Source: Oscillatoria sp. CS-180
GTDB lineage: Bacteria > Cyanobacteriota > Cyanobacteriia > Phormidesmidales > Phormidesmidaceae
NCBI RefSeq assembly: GCF_028330965.1
Contig: NZ_JAQMUB010000095.1
Location: 1-32,701 of the forward strand
Direction: 5' to 3'
DNA length: 32,701 nucleotides
This document shows positions 1 through 8,013 of the stretch, in pieces (position 1 is the first letter of the stretch; the number at the start of each line of letters is the position of its first letter). Made by a program: the position numbers and the translations under genes. The notes beneath the pieces were generated by a model. That model was not told where the DNA came from. It saw nothing but the letters and a program-made list of their open reading frames with translations, and did not search any database.

Positions 1-176
<176 letters not shown>

Positions 177-188
177 ACGTCGGCGCAG

Positions 189-1208
189 CTACCTCGGATG
201 ACGGCGCTCGATGGTAAAGGACTCGAATGCAGGAGGCGGGGGCGGAATATTGACTTGGCGCGATCGCAGTTGAGGAAAATATCGCTGAATCAACTTGTTG
301 TACTGCCCGCCCAGCAGCAATCCAGTGACGCAGCAATACAGACCCACCAGGCAAAACAGTACCGTGCTGAAGAGACCATATAGCCAGTGCTGATCGGCCA
401 GAGAACCGATATGGATTTTGAGACCAATGCAGGCCATCAGCCACAGGGCGGTTGTAAATAAGGTCCCAGGAAGAACCGGAACAGGAGCAGCCGAAGGTTT
501 TTGACTAGCCCGATAGAGCAACCCAAACATCAATGCAATGGTGGAGAGCGCCAGACTCCATCGCAGGGCGTGAACGAGTAACCGTTTAACCCAATTCATT
601 GCCGTCGGAGCTGCGATCGCACTCTTGATCCCCTCTGGTAGGGTCATAGAAATAAAGCCTATGGCTAACAGCAACAGACCCGCAACGATCACTGCAACCA
701 AGACGGTAAGGGTTCTCTGCCGGAAGGACGGCACCAAGTGAGAAGCCAGATCACCATCGGAGCGGATAACCTGTTGCAGCGAGCCGATGACCTTAAGCCA
801 TAGCCCAATTCCTAATCCACCACTAATAACCAGCAGCCACCAGCGATGGGACGTTGTCCACTTAGATGCCGTTTGGGACACTAAATTGCGAATTGTTTCC
901 GGCGAAGCGGGCAACCACTGGGTAATGACTTTCAACAAAAATGTTTCTGCTGAACTGCCCAGACTGGCCATTGCCAGCACTACGAAGAACGATAAAAAGA
1001 GGCAGCAAGCCATGCCATAGGCGATCGCGGCTCCCCTCATCCAGTAGCGATGTCGTGCCGCCTGCTGCATCACAGCCCGCCAAAGGTAAAAGCTGAAATA
1101 GTTGCCGATGGCCCCTCCTTCTCCCAACTGTCCCGCTGGCGGAGAAAAAGGCTCCCCAGTTGGATAGGGACCAGCGGGCGGCAGTTGTCGTCGATGAGGC
1201 ATGGACAT
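189..1208 (-). CDS. YihY/BrkB family inner-membrane protein
   Basis: This 339-residue protein is an integral membrane protein of the YihY/BrkB family, formerly mislabelled ribonuclease BN. Its function is not settled; transport or envelope roles have been suggested. Hydrophobic segments lie at about residues 62-82, 122-140, 167-190, 213-232, 246-264 and 275-298, which fits the usual six-helix core. The N-terminal 45 residues are Pro/Gly-rich and unlike the family core. No good ribosome binding site precedes the ATG at 1208; ATG at 1202 or the internal Met47 are alternatives. The C-terminal tail is proline-rich (PPPPPAFESF) and basic. The gene converges on the partial gene at 36-176 and diverges from the glycosidase gene at 1552. 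Family assignment is confident; function is unknown. Confidence 0.8.
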   Translation of the reverse strand: MSMPHRRQLPPAGPYPTGEPFSPPAGQLGEGGAIGNYFSFYLWRAVMQQAARHRYWMRGAAIAYGMACCLFLSFFVVLAMASLGSSAETFLLKVITQWLPASPETIRNLVSQTASKWTTSHRWWLLVISGGLGIGLWLKVIGSLQQVIRSDGDLASHLVPSFRQRTLTVLVAVIVAGLLLLAIGFISMTLPEGIKSAIAAPTAMNWVKRLLVHALRWSLALSTIALMFGLLYRASQKPSAAPVPVLPGTLFTTALWLMACIGLKIHIGSLADQHWLYGLFSTVLFCLVGLYCCVTGLLLGGQYNKLIQRYFPQLRSRQVNIPPPPPAFESFTIERRHPR

Positions 1209-1551
1209 GGCGACGAGGCATAGCGAAAGGAGTACGCTTATTCTATGCAGATCGCTCCCCGATAAACCAACGATTTAAAGTTGGGAATCGCAAAATTTCC
1301 TTTAGTTATCGCGATCGCGGTCTAAAAACCATTGATTCTTAGCTAAATCGATCGTTATCTTACTCTGTCCTCTCGGTATAACTGCTGAAAAGATTGAGAT
1401 TCCTATGAGGGATCAGGGAAAGCTACCCGATAGTCCGTATGGATAAAAAGAACGGGCGAGGTTTTGATACGTTTGTCCAAATTAACTGTTTTAATAAGCT
1501 GATGTTCCGCGATCGCGGTGCAGCATGAGGATTGAGGGGTGAATTGGGGAT
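1209..1551. other. Divergent intergenic region with two HIP1 sites
   Basis: This 343-base region separates the divergently read YihY and GHL10 genes and should hold both promoters. HIP1 octamers GCGATCGC lie at 1311-1318 and 1509-1516. I see no convincing -35/-10 pair, RNA gene or longer reading frame with a ribosome binding site. Confidence 0.5.
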
Positions 1552-4035
1552 ATGAGGCGCTCTGATATGAGGACGTTGTCGAAATTTATAGCAGGCTTGG
1601 GCCTGGGTATCACCGTTAGTGTGTCATTAGCCTGGGCTATGGCGATACCCGGACAAGCGAGCAGTCACGCCCCTTCGGGAGCACTGGTTTGGACTGATGG
1701 AGGGGGAACCGCGATCGCCCAGGAAAGCGGCGACCTTGGCATTCCTCAGGATTTTGATCCCGATACCCTCGAACCGCTACCCAACTCAGACGTTTCTACG
1801 GATTCCGTCGATCTGATTGATCCAGATGCCAGTCGGCTCGGTATTCCTCAGGATCTTGACCCCGCGACGCTGGAACCATTGCCCAACGGCAACCAGCCCG
1901 CTCGAACTCGTGATCCAAATCCGAGTCGTCTGGGCATTCCTCAAGATCTTGATCCTGAAACGCTGGAACCGCTGCCCAATGGCAATCAGCCTAATGCGAT
2001 AGAAGACTCTGATTCTGCACCCAGCAGATTGGGGGTTCCTCAAGATTTTGATCGTTTCACCCCAGTACCTGATCCCTCGAATACCAACGTTCCGACCAGT
2101 CGGGATTCTGATCGGTTGGGGGTTCCTCAGGATTTTGCTCCCTCGACTCTAGAAGCCTTTCCTTCTCGCGACTTGCCCTTCCAGTCAACCGATCCTGCCG
2201 ACCGGATTGCGCCTCCTGGCTTGCTCGTGCGCCCTGGAAACGATCCCATTTCCTACTTTTTTGCCATTCGGATGGAGCGAGAACTGGAGCACATCATTGG
2301 TCGATTTGAGAGCGCCTTGATCTTGGCCGACGCTGCGGATCAACCGAATGAGGTGCAGCTCCCCGACCCCAATGCTCCAGTTGCCGCAGCCGAGAAATCG
2401 TCTGAGGCTGATGTATCTAGAACGGTTTTGCATCCGGCTCTGGTCGAAGCTCGACAGCTTCGACAGGATTGGCCTGCCCTAATTGAAAATCAAGCCTATG
2501 GTGAAGCCCGCACACGTTGGCTGGAGGTCCGTCAAAGCCTTTGGAACAATTTCCCCCTTGATCGTCCCTACGCGCCTGCCGAAATTCGAGCCATGTGGCT
2601 AGACCGGGGCAGTATTGTTCGTGCTGGCTCTCGCGATAGACTGGCAACGCTGTTTGACAACATGCAGCAGTCAGGCATCAATACCGTCTTTTTTGAAACG
2701 GTCAATGCCGGTTTTCCCATCTACCGGACTCAGGTTGCTCCTCAGCAAAATCCATTGACGGAAGGCTGGGATCCCCTTGCGGATGCCGTGGAGTTAGCCC
2801 ACGAGCGCGGCATTGAGCTACATGCCTGGATGTGGGTCTTTGCTGCTGGAAATCAGCGCCATAACGCCATCCTAAACAAGTCCGATAGTTTTTTAGGACC
2901 GTCCCTAAGCGGCAATCCTGATTGGGTGGGCTATGACCAAGACGGTAGCCCGATTCCGTTGGGGCAAACCAAGCCCTTTTATGATCCCGCCAATCCGGAA
3001 GCACGGGCGTTTTTGCTGCAGCTCGTGGATGAAATCATCACCACCTACGATGTCGATGGTTTACAGCTCGACTACATTCGATATCCTTTTCAGGATCCGT
3101 CGGCGGAGCGCACCTACGGCTATGGCACTGCTGCCCGGCGACAGTTTCGTCGTCAAACAGGGGTTGATCCAACGGAGTTGACGCCACTGGTTGACCCCTG
3201 GCTGCCCAGAACGGTGCGGGAACGACAGCGATCGCTCTGGGCAGCGTGGCAAGCTTTCAAAATTGAGCAGGTAACGAGTTTTGTTGCTGAAACCTCAGAG
3301 CTGGTTCGTAGCAAGCGCCCTGACATTGTGCTGTCCACTGCCGTGTTTGCCATGCCCGAACATGAGCGGCTGCAAAAAATTCAGCAGGACTGGACGGATT
3401 GGGCAGAGCAGGGACTCGTAGACTGGATTGTGCTCATGAGCTATGCCCAGGATGCCAACCGCTTTTCTGAAATGATTGCGCCCTGGGTATTGGAGAAAGA
3501 CTACGGTTCGACTCTGGTGATTCCAGGCATTCGTCTCTTGGGCATGCCTGTTCCGGTCGTCGTTGATCAGCTGCAGGCGCTCCGAGATATGCCGGCAACG
3601 GGGTATGCGCTGTTTGCGACCGACAATCTCGATGGCCGCATTCAAAACCTTTTACACAATACCCAGGGCACTCATGCTAGCGATGGGTTGGGGATAGGGC
3701 CGTATGCGATCGCGGCAGAACGTTTTCGGTCTTTGCAACGGGAATGGAATTGGCTGCTTGCCAATGGACAAATGACATTACAGCCACGACTCGCTGATCG
3801 ATGGATCGAAGACGTCAATACAGCCGGAGCCAACCTAGCGGCGCTAGTAGAGGAGCCAACAGTGGACGTTGCCACGGTGCAAGATCAGGTAGAGTCCCTT
3901 AAACGCAGTATGAAAGTGGGTCTGAGCCTCGAAACGGCTACTGCCTCTGATTACCGCATTCAAGCTTGGGAATACCGCCTAGAATCCATTAGCCGTTTCC
4001 TGACATATGGAGCAACTAGACAGCGTAGAGGCTAA
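1552..4035 (+). CDS. Secreted GH10-like glycoside hydrolase (GHL10/DUF187) with N-terminal repeats
   Basis: The 827-residue protein starts with a signal peptide (MRRSDMRTLSKF, then a hydrophobic stretch at about 12-33 ending near GQAS), so it is probably exported. Residues 61-205 hold five copies of a 16-18 residue motif around LGIPQDFDPDTLEPLPN, separated by Asp/Ser/Pro linkers. A helical spacer follows at 230-335. The catalytic GHL10/DUF187 domain spans about 345-660, recognisable by AMWLDRG, FFETVNAG, LHAWMWVF and DGLQLDYIRYP. This family is related to TIM-barrel glycosidases, and some members act on cell-wall or other polysaccharides; the substrate here is unknown. The tail (660-827) is helical. 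The gene is convergent with cysH, 22 bases away. ATG 1567 (Met6) is a possible alternative start, preceded by TGAGG. Confidence 0.82.
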   Translation: MRRSDMRTLSKFIAGLGLGITVSVSLAWAMAIPGQASSHAPSGALVWTDGGGTAIAQESGDLGIPQDFDPDTLEPLPNSDVSTDSVDLIDPDASRLGIPQDLDPATLEPLPNGNQPARTRDPNPSRLGIPQDLDPETLEPLPNGNQPNAIEDSDSAPSRLGVPQDFDRFTPVPDPSNTNVPTSRDSDRLGVPQDFAPSTLEAFPSRDLPFQSTDPADRIAPPGLLVRPGNDPISYFFAIRMERELEHIIGRFESALILADAADQPNEVQLPDPNAPVAAAEKSSEADVSRTVLHPALVEARQLRQDWPALIENQAYGEARTRWLEVRQSLWNNFPLDRPYAPAEIRAMWLDRGSIVRAGSRDRLATLFDNMQQSGINTVFFETVNAGFPIYRTQVAPQQNPLTEGWDPLADAVELAHERGIELHAWMWVFAAGNQRHNAILNKSDSFLGPSLSGNPDWVGYDQDGSPIPLGQTKPFYDPANPEARAFLLQLVDEIITTYDVDGLQLDYIRYPFQDPSAERTYGYGTAARRQFRRQTGVDPTELTPLVDPWLPRTVRERQRSLWAAWQAFKIEQVTSFVAETSELVRSKRPDIVLSTAVFAMPEHERLQKIQQDWTDWAEQGLVDWIVLMSYAQDANRFSEMIAPWVLEKDYGSTLVIPGIRLLGMPVPVVVDQLQALRDMPATGYALFATDNLDGRIQNLLHNTQGTHASDGLGIGPYAIAAERFRSLQREWNWLLANGQMTLQPRLADRWIEDVNTAGANLAALVEEPTVDVATVQDQVESLKRSMKVGLSLETATASDYRIQAWEYRLESISRFLTYGATRQRRG
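1732..2166 (+). repeat. Five in-frame tandem repeats (about 17 residues each) in the GHL10 protein
   Basis: Repeats begin near residues 61, 94, 125, 158 and 187 with the core LG(I/V)PQDF/L followed by DP-TLEPLPN. Copies 2 and 3 are closest to each other, including at DNA level and in the trailing GNQP. Copies 4 and 5 have diverged (GVPQDF with altered second halves). The mixed degree of divergence points to duplication within the gene. The function is unknown; a wall- or protein-binding linker is one possibility. Confidence 0.85.
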
Positions 4036-4057
4036 GCGGGATAGCAAGATGTGGCTG

Positions 4058-4789
4058 CTAGATGTGAATGCCACACTCGGTTTTGGCTGAACCGCGCCAG
4101 CGACCTGCCCGTTCGGGCTCGCCAGCTTGCACGGGGGTTGTCAGAGGCTCGTCACCAATGCTGGCGTATCCTTTGTCATGGAGCGGATTGTAGATTACGT
4201 CGTTGTAGTAGACATATGTCCACAGGTCTTTCTGCGTCCAATTAGCTAAAGGGTTGATCTTTAATCTGCCGTCAGAGTCCTCTTCGAGGATGGGCATATT
4301 CCGACGTGTAGCGGATTGGTCTCGACGACGGCCCGTGACCCAAGCTTTAACGCTAATGCCTTCCAAAGCTCGTTGAAGGGGCTCAACCTTAGTCAAATGG
4401 TGAAATCTGTCAATGTCTCGTCGCCAAAGCTCACTACCGTATCGGGCGACGAATTCTTCGCGGCTATCAGCTCCTTGCGCTTGATAAACATGCAAGTTCA
4501 AATCGTAGCGTTCAACTGCTCGTTCAACGGTTTCTAGGGTTTCTGGAAAGTGATGGAGCGTGTCTAGAAAAATAACCGGAACAGGCTGCTTGGGACACAA
4601 CTCTTTGTACAGCATATGAAGCGTAACAGGGATGCTGAACGAGCTAGTCTGAGCCAGCCCAGTTGGAAATGTTTTGATGGCCCACCGTAAAATATCCTGA
4701 GGAGTTGCAGACTCAAATGCTCGATTGAGTGCGTCTAAGTCTAACTCGGCTGGGGATGCGGGCGCTGGAAGTGTCATGCACTGAACCAT
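4058..4789 (-). CDS. cysH: Phosphoadenylyl-sulfate (PAPS) reductase, thioredoxin-dependent
   Basis: CysH reduces PAPS to sulfite in assimilatory sulfate reduction, using a C-terminal redox cysteine recycled by thioredoxin or glutaredoxin. The signature KTECGIH lies at the extreme C-terminus. GRRRDQSATR and the segment NPL through YNPLHDKGYASIGDEPLT are clear family motifs. The paired Cys motifs that bind 4Fe-4S in APS reductases are absent (WRRDIDRFHHLTK occupies the place), so PAPS is the expected substrate. I place the start at ATG 4789, preceded by AGGTAA. An in-frame GTG at 4825 and an ATG at 4777 are alternatives, and the latter gives an N-terminus (MTLPAP) close to what I remember for homologues. 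Oddity: the nucleotide-binding loop reads TSSFSIPVTLHM, apparently about two residues shorter than the usual TSxFG-x-x-GMV pattern. It converges on the GHL10 gene. Confidence 0.92.
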   Translation of the reverse strand: MVQCMTLPAPASPAELDLDALNRAFESATPQDILRWAIKTFPTGLAQTSSFSIPVTLHMLYKELCPKQPVPVIFLDTLHHFPETLETVERAVERYDLNLHVYQAQGADSREEFVARYGSELWRRDIDRFHHLTKVEPLQRALEGISVKAWVTGRRRDQSATRRNMPILEEDSDGRLKINPLANWTQKDLWTYVYYNDVIYNPLHDKGYASIGDEPLTTPVQAGEPERAGRWRGSAKTECGIHI

Positions 4790-5052
4790 ATGTTCATTAC
4801 CTGCGTTGCGTGTTTGCAGTGCCACATTCAGTTATACACCTTTTATGCCCGTGAATCACACATAATCCGGTCGGGATTTGGGGGATTAACCGTCTGTTGT
4901 TGGATGGATATCCAGACCTTGCAGGGTTCCCGTTCGAAATAGCTAGGATATGATGCTTTTTCCTAGCTTCTACAAACTGAGGTCTTCCCCCCGGATACTA
5001 GAGTAAATAGCCAAAAGCGTCAAAATTCAATCATTTAGACAGGAGTGGCACC

Positions 5053-5337
5053 ATGAAACTAGCGCTTTACAGCAAACCAGGCTGTCATCTCTGCGAAGGT
5101 TTGCAGGAAAAACTAGAAGCGCTGTCTCACCTCGACTTTGCTCTTGAGGTTAGAGACATTACGACTCGACCCGACTGGTTTGATCGATATCAGTATCAAA
5201 TTCCGGTTCTTTGTCGAGTGGTTGAAACCCCTGAAGGACCTAGAGAAGATGCCTTGCCAAGGTTGTCTCCCCGCGCTCCAATTGCCAAGGTGGAGCAAAT
5301 GTTACAGACATATTGGGAGCCTGATACGGCAAAATAA
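5053..5337 (+). CDS. Glutaredoxin-like thiol protein (DUF836 type)
   Basis: This 94-residue protein starts with a thioredoxin-fold beta strand and the redox motif CHLC at Cys11 and Cys14 (LYSKPGCHLCEG). The cis-proline appears in YQIPVLCRV. Length and motif fit the glutaredoxin-like DUF836 family, which presumably handles thiol-disulfide exchange in the cytoplasm; the partner is unknown. A strong ribosome binding site (AGGAGTGG) lies 5-6 bases before the ATG. The gene ends 32 bases upstream of murE on the same strand, so co-transcription is likely. The divergent neighbour is cysH, whose enzyme needs a dithiol reductant; a functional link is possible but is only inference from proximity. Confidence 0.8.
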   Translation: MKLALYSKPGCHLCEGLQEKLEALSHLDFALEVRDITTRPDWFDRYQYQIPVLCRVVETPEGPREDALPRLSPRAPIAKVEQMLQTYWEPDTAK

Positions 5338-5369
5338 GCGCAGCTATACATTTGTGAGGGGTTGCTGAC

Positions 5370-6884
5370 ATGAATTTGCAGGCGTTGTTGGCAAGGTTGG
5401 TTGAGATGGGGGTAGAGCCATTGATCGCACTTCCCTCTGATCACCCTGCTCTGACCCATTCAGTCAAGCGACTGTGTACCAATTCTCAGGCTTGCCAACC
5501 AGGCGATGTCTTTATCGGGATGCCGGGGACTCGGGTAGACGGTGGCGAGTTTTGGCCAGGAGCAATCTCAGGAGGGGCGATCGCGGCCTTGGTTACGCCA
5601 CAAGCCTATCAAGCCCGTTCACCCAAAACCCATAATCCGGATGCGTTGGTGCTGCCTTTCGCTGACATGGCGATCGTCTGTGCGGTTGCGGCTGTCGTCT
5701 TCTATGACGCGCCAGCCCAGACGATGCAGTTGGTGGGTGTGACAGGTACCAACGGCAAAACCACCACCACTCATCTTATTGAAGCTCTACTGAACCAAGC
5801 CGACCAACCCACTGGGCTGTTAGGTACCCTCTATGCTCGCTGGCCTGGACATGAAGCGGTTACTGTCCACACAACTCCCTTCGCTGTTGATCTACAAGCC
5901 GATTTAGCCACCGCTAGAGATGCAGGTTGTCGTTCGGTTGTCATGGAGGTGAGTTCCCATGCGCTGGCGCAAAAGCGGGTTTGGGGCTGTCCCTTTGAGG
6001 TCGGTGTTTTTACCAACTTGACTCAAGATCATCTGGATTATCACAAGACTATGGAGGCGTACTTCGAGGCCAAAGCCCTCCTGTTCAGCGAGGATTATCT
6101 GCGGGGCCGTGCCGTGGTCAATCAAGATGATCCCTATGGTCAGCGGCTTCTGGAGCGCCTGGGGGATAAGGCGTGGAGCTACAGCATTGAGAATTCTGCG
6201 GCTGATTTGTATATGAGCAATCTGATCTATGGTGCAAACGGCGTCAAGGGGCAACTCCATACACCTGCGGGCAGCATTGATTTCTCCCTACCGTTAGTGG
6301 GCCAGTTCAACCTCTCTAACATGCTGGCAGCGGTGGGGGCGGCGCTGCACTTGGGAGTTACTTTGGCACAGGTCGCTGACTGTTTGCCCTCGTTTGGCGG
6401 TGTTCCAGGACGGATGGAGCGGGTTGTCGTGAGTCCTGACCAGGACGTTAGCGTTATTGTGGACTACGCCCATACGCCTGATAGCTTACAGAATGCGCTC
6501 ACGGCGGCTCGTCCGTTTGTAGCGGGGCGGCTCATCTGTGTATTTGGCTGCGGCGGCGATCGCGATCGTACGAAACGTCCTCAAATGGGCAAAATTGCTT
6601 ATGATCTGGCTGATCTCGCTATCGTCACGTCGGATAATCCCCGGACTGAAGATCCGCAAAGAATTCTGGCCGATATCCTTGACGGGATTCCGGCGCAGCT
6701 GCCTGCGGAACAGGTAGTATGCGATCGCGCTGAGGCCATCCGATCAGCGATCGCTCAGGCCTCCGCTGGCGACTGCGTGCTGATTGCAGGCAAAGGCCAT
6801 GAAGATTATCAAATTCTCGGCACTGAGAAAATCCACTTTGACGATCGTGAACAAGCCCGCTCAGCTTTGTGCGGAAAGTCTTAA
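5370..6884 (+). CDS. murE: UDP-MurNAc-L-Ala-D-Glu:meso-diaminopimelate ligase
   Basis: MurE adds the third residue of the peptidoglycan stem peptide in the cytoplasm, using ATP. The 504-residue length is usual. The P-loop GTNGKTTT lies at residues 126-133, the probable carbamylated lysine is Lys235 in YFEAKALLF, and DNPR at 422-425 is the motif associated with meso-diaminopimelate rather than lysine. The mid-domain His/Asn motif (VDYAHTPDSL) and the C-terminal GKGHEDYQ are present. The start at ATG 5370 is supported by GAGGGG about 9 bases upstream. It follows the glutaredoxin-like gene at 32 bases. Several HIP1 sites lie within the gene, consistent with native chromosomal DNA. Confidence 0.97.
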   Translation: MNLQALLARLVEMGVEPLIALPSDHPALTHSVKRLCTNSQACQPGDVFIGMPGTRVDGGEFWPGAISGGAIAALVTPQAYQARSPKTHNPDALVLPFADMAIVCAVAAVVFYDAPAQTMQLVGVTGTNGKTTTTHLIEALLNQADQPTGLLGTLYARWPGHEAVTVHTTPFAVDLQADLATARDAGCRSVVMEVSSHALAQKRVWGCPFEVGVFTNLTQDHLDYHKTMEAYFEAKALLFSEDYLRGRAVVNQDDPYGQRLLERLGDKAWSYSIENSAADLYMSNLIYGANGVKGQLHTPAGSIDFSLPLVGQFNLSNMLAAVGAALHLGVTLAQVADCLPSFGGVPGRMERVVVSPDQDVSVIVDYAHTPDSLQNALTAARPFVAGRLICVFGCGGDRDRTKRPQMGKIAYDLADLAIVTSDNPRTEDPQRILADILDGIPAQLPAEQVVCDRAEAIRSAIAQASAGDCVLIAGKGHEDYQILGTEKIHFDDREQARSALCGKS

Positions 6885-7054
6885 AATTTTTGAGCGATAA
6901 GGGGAGCAGGCTTTTTTTGAGCTAGAGCAGAAGAATAGCTGTAGTCTTGGTGTCAACGCACTGACGTGCTTGCCTTCAATAGAGCTATGCCATTACGGAG
7001 AAAGAATTAGAACGGTTTTGCATAACCATCACATGCTCGAAGAGGTATCTGTTT

Positions 7055-7324
7055 GTGACTGCTAGAGAACAACTCTTAAGAGAAATTGAACAGGCCCCAG
7101 ACTCACTTGTCAATACTGTTCTTGACTTCTATTTGTTTGTTAAAGAGCGACAACAACTTCAAGGTGAGGCTGTATTAGCTGCTAGCAGCGGAATTGTGGG
7201 ATTGCTCAAAGATATCAAGGATATTCAGACGCAAGTTCCTCAAGAGGAATGGGATAAGTTGCCCCATGATGGTGCTGTAAATCACGACCATTACCTATAC
7301 GGAGTTCCCAAACTTGAAGAATGA
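7055..7324 (+). CDS. Small antitoxin-like protein paired with a PIN-domain gene
   Basis: The 89-residue protein starts at GTG 7055, with AGAGGT eight bases upstream. The N-terminal half is helical (REQLLREIEQ, then LVNTVLDFYLFVKERQQ) and resembles the short proteins that partner PIN-domain toxins in cyanobacteria (DUF2281/VapB-like). The C-terminal half, ending HYLYGVPKLEE, would be the toxin-wrapping part. Its stop codon overlaps the start of the next gene by ATGA, typical of translationally coupled toxin-antitoxin pairs. In such systems the antitoxin binds and neutralises the RNase toxin and usually represses its own promoter. The family call rests on context and general resemblance. No obvious operator palindrome was found upstream. 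Confidence 0.65.
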   Translation: MTAREQLLREIEQAPDSLVNTVLDFYLFVKERQQLQGEAVLAASSGIVGLLKDIKDIQTQVPQEEWDKLPHDGAVNHDHYLYGVPKLEE

Positions 7325-7749
7325 AATCTGTCTTCGCGGATACTGGTTATTGGATTGCTTTACTCGATCCCAACGACACTCTTCACGTTAAAGCTTTAGA
7401 CGTCAGTATTGCCTTAGAGTTTGAAAGAATCATAACGAGCGAAATGGTTCTAGCTGAGGTTCTCAATTATTTTGCTCATCGGGGCAGCTTCCTCAGAGTT
7501 GCAGCTGTATCTTTAATTCGAAGCTTAAGAAGCAATTTCTCAATCGAGATAATTTCCCATACTGCTATAAATCTTTTTCAACAAGCACTGGAGCTTTATG
7601 AACAACGCCCCGATAAATCCTAGAGTCATACCGATTGTGCTTCTTTTTGCATCATGCAAGAGCAAAACGTTCTGGAAGCTCTAGCGTACGATAAACACTT
7701 TGAACAGGCTGGCTTTATACCCCTGTTAAGAAGTTTTGGAACCCAGTAA
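7321..7749 (+). pseudogene. PIN-domain (VapC-like) toxin gene interrupted by an in-frame TAG
   Basis: The frame opens at ATG 7321, overlapping the antitoxin-like gene. It reads MKSVFADTGYWIALLD, with PIN acidic residues Asp7 and Glu46 (MVLAEVLN). Codon 101 (7621-7623) is TAG. The same frame then continues without a shift through SHTDCASFCIMQEQN and ALAYDKHFEQAGFIPLL to TAA at 7747-7749. The continuation carries the remaining expected PIN acids (Asp105 in TDCASF, Asp124 in YDKHF), and the joined length of 142 codons is normal for the family. Relatives usually have Trp at this place (RPDKxWSLTDC), so a single TGG to TAG change explains the break. The product as read is 100 residues and lacks half the active site, so it should be inactive unless the stop is read through or is a sequencing error. 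Confidence 0.85.
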
Positions 7750-8013
7750 ATCTATCTTGGTCATGGAGTAGTCTCCCTTCAGCATGTTGGAAGCGTTGAA
7801 CTAACGTTAACACTGAAACAGTCATGACCTTCACGGCGAATTCCTTTGCCGTACAATGTGTCTGAATATTTGATAAAGCGATTGAGCTGGCAAGCCACAG
7901 GAGTTTAACTTTGTGGGCTTTGCAGCTCATTCTTTTTCAAAACTCAGGGCAGCTTCATTAACTGTCCCTACTTTAGGAAACAAACTTCACAACGCAATCG
8001 CAGGTGACTCCTG

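Noticed and set aside
7715-7930. Minus-strand frame of 71 codons after the PIN gene
   Set aside because: It overlaps the distal part of the PIN frame, has no ribosome binding site and no recognisable domain; no transposase motif could be made out.
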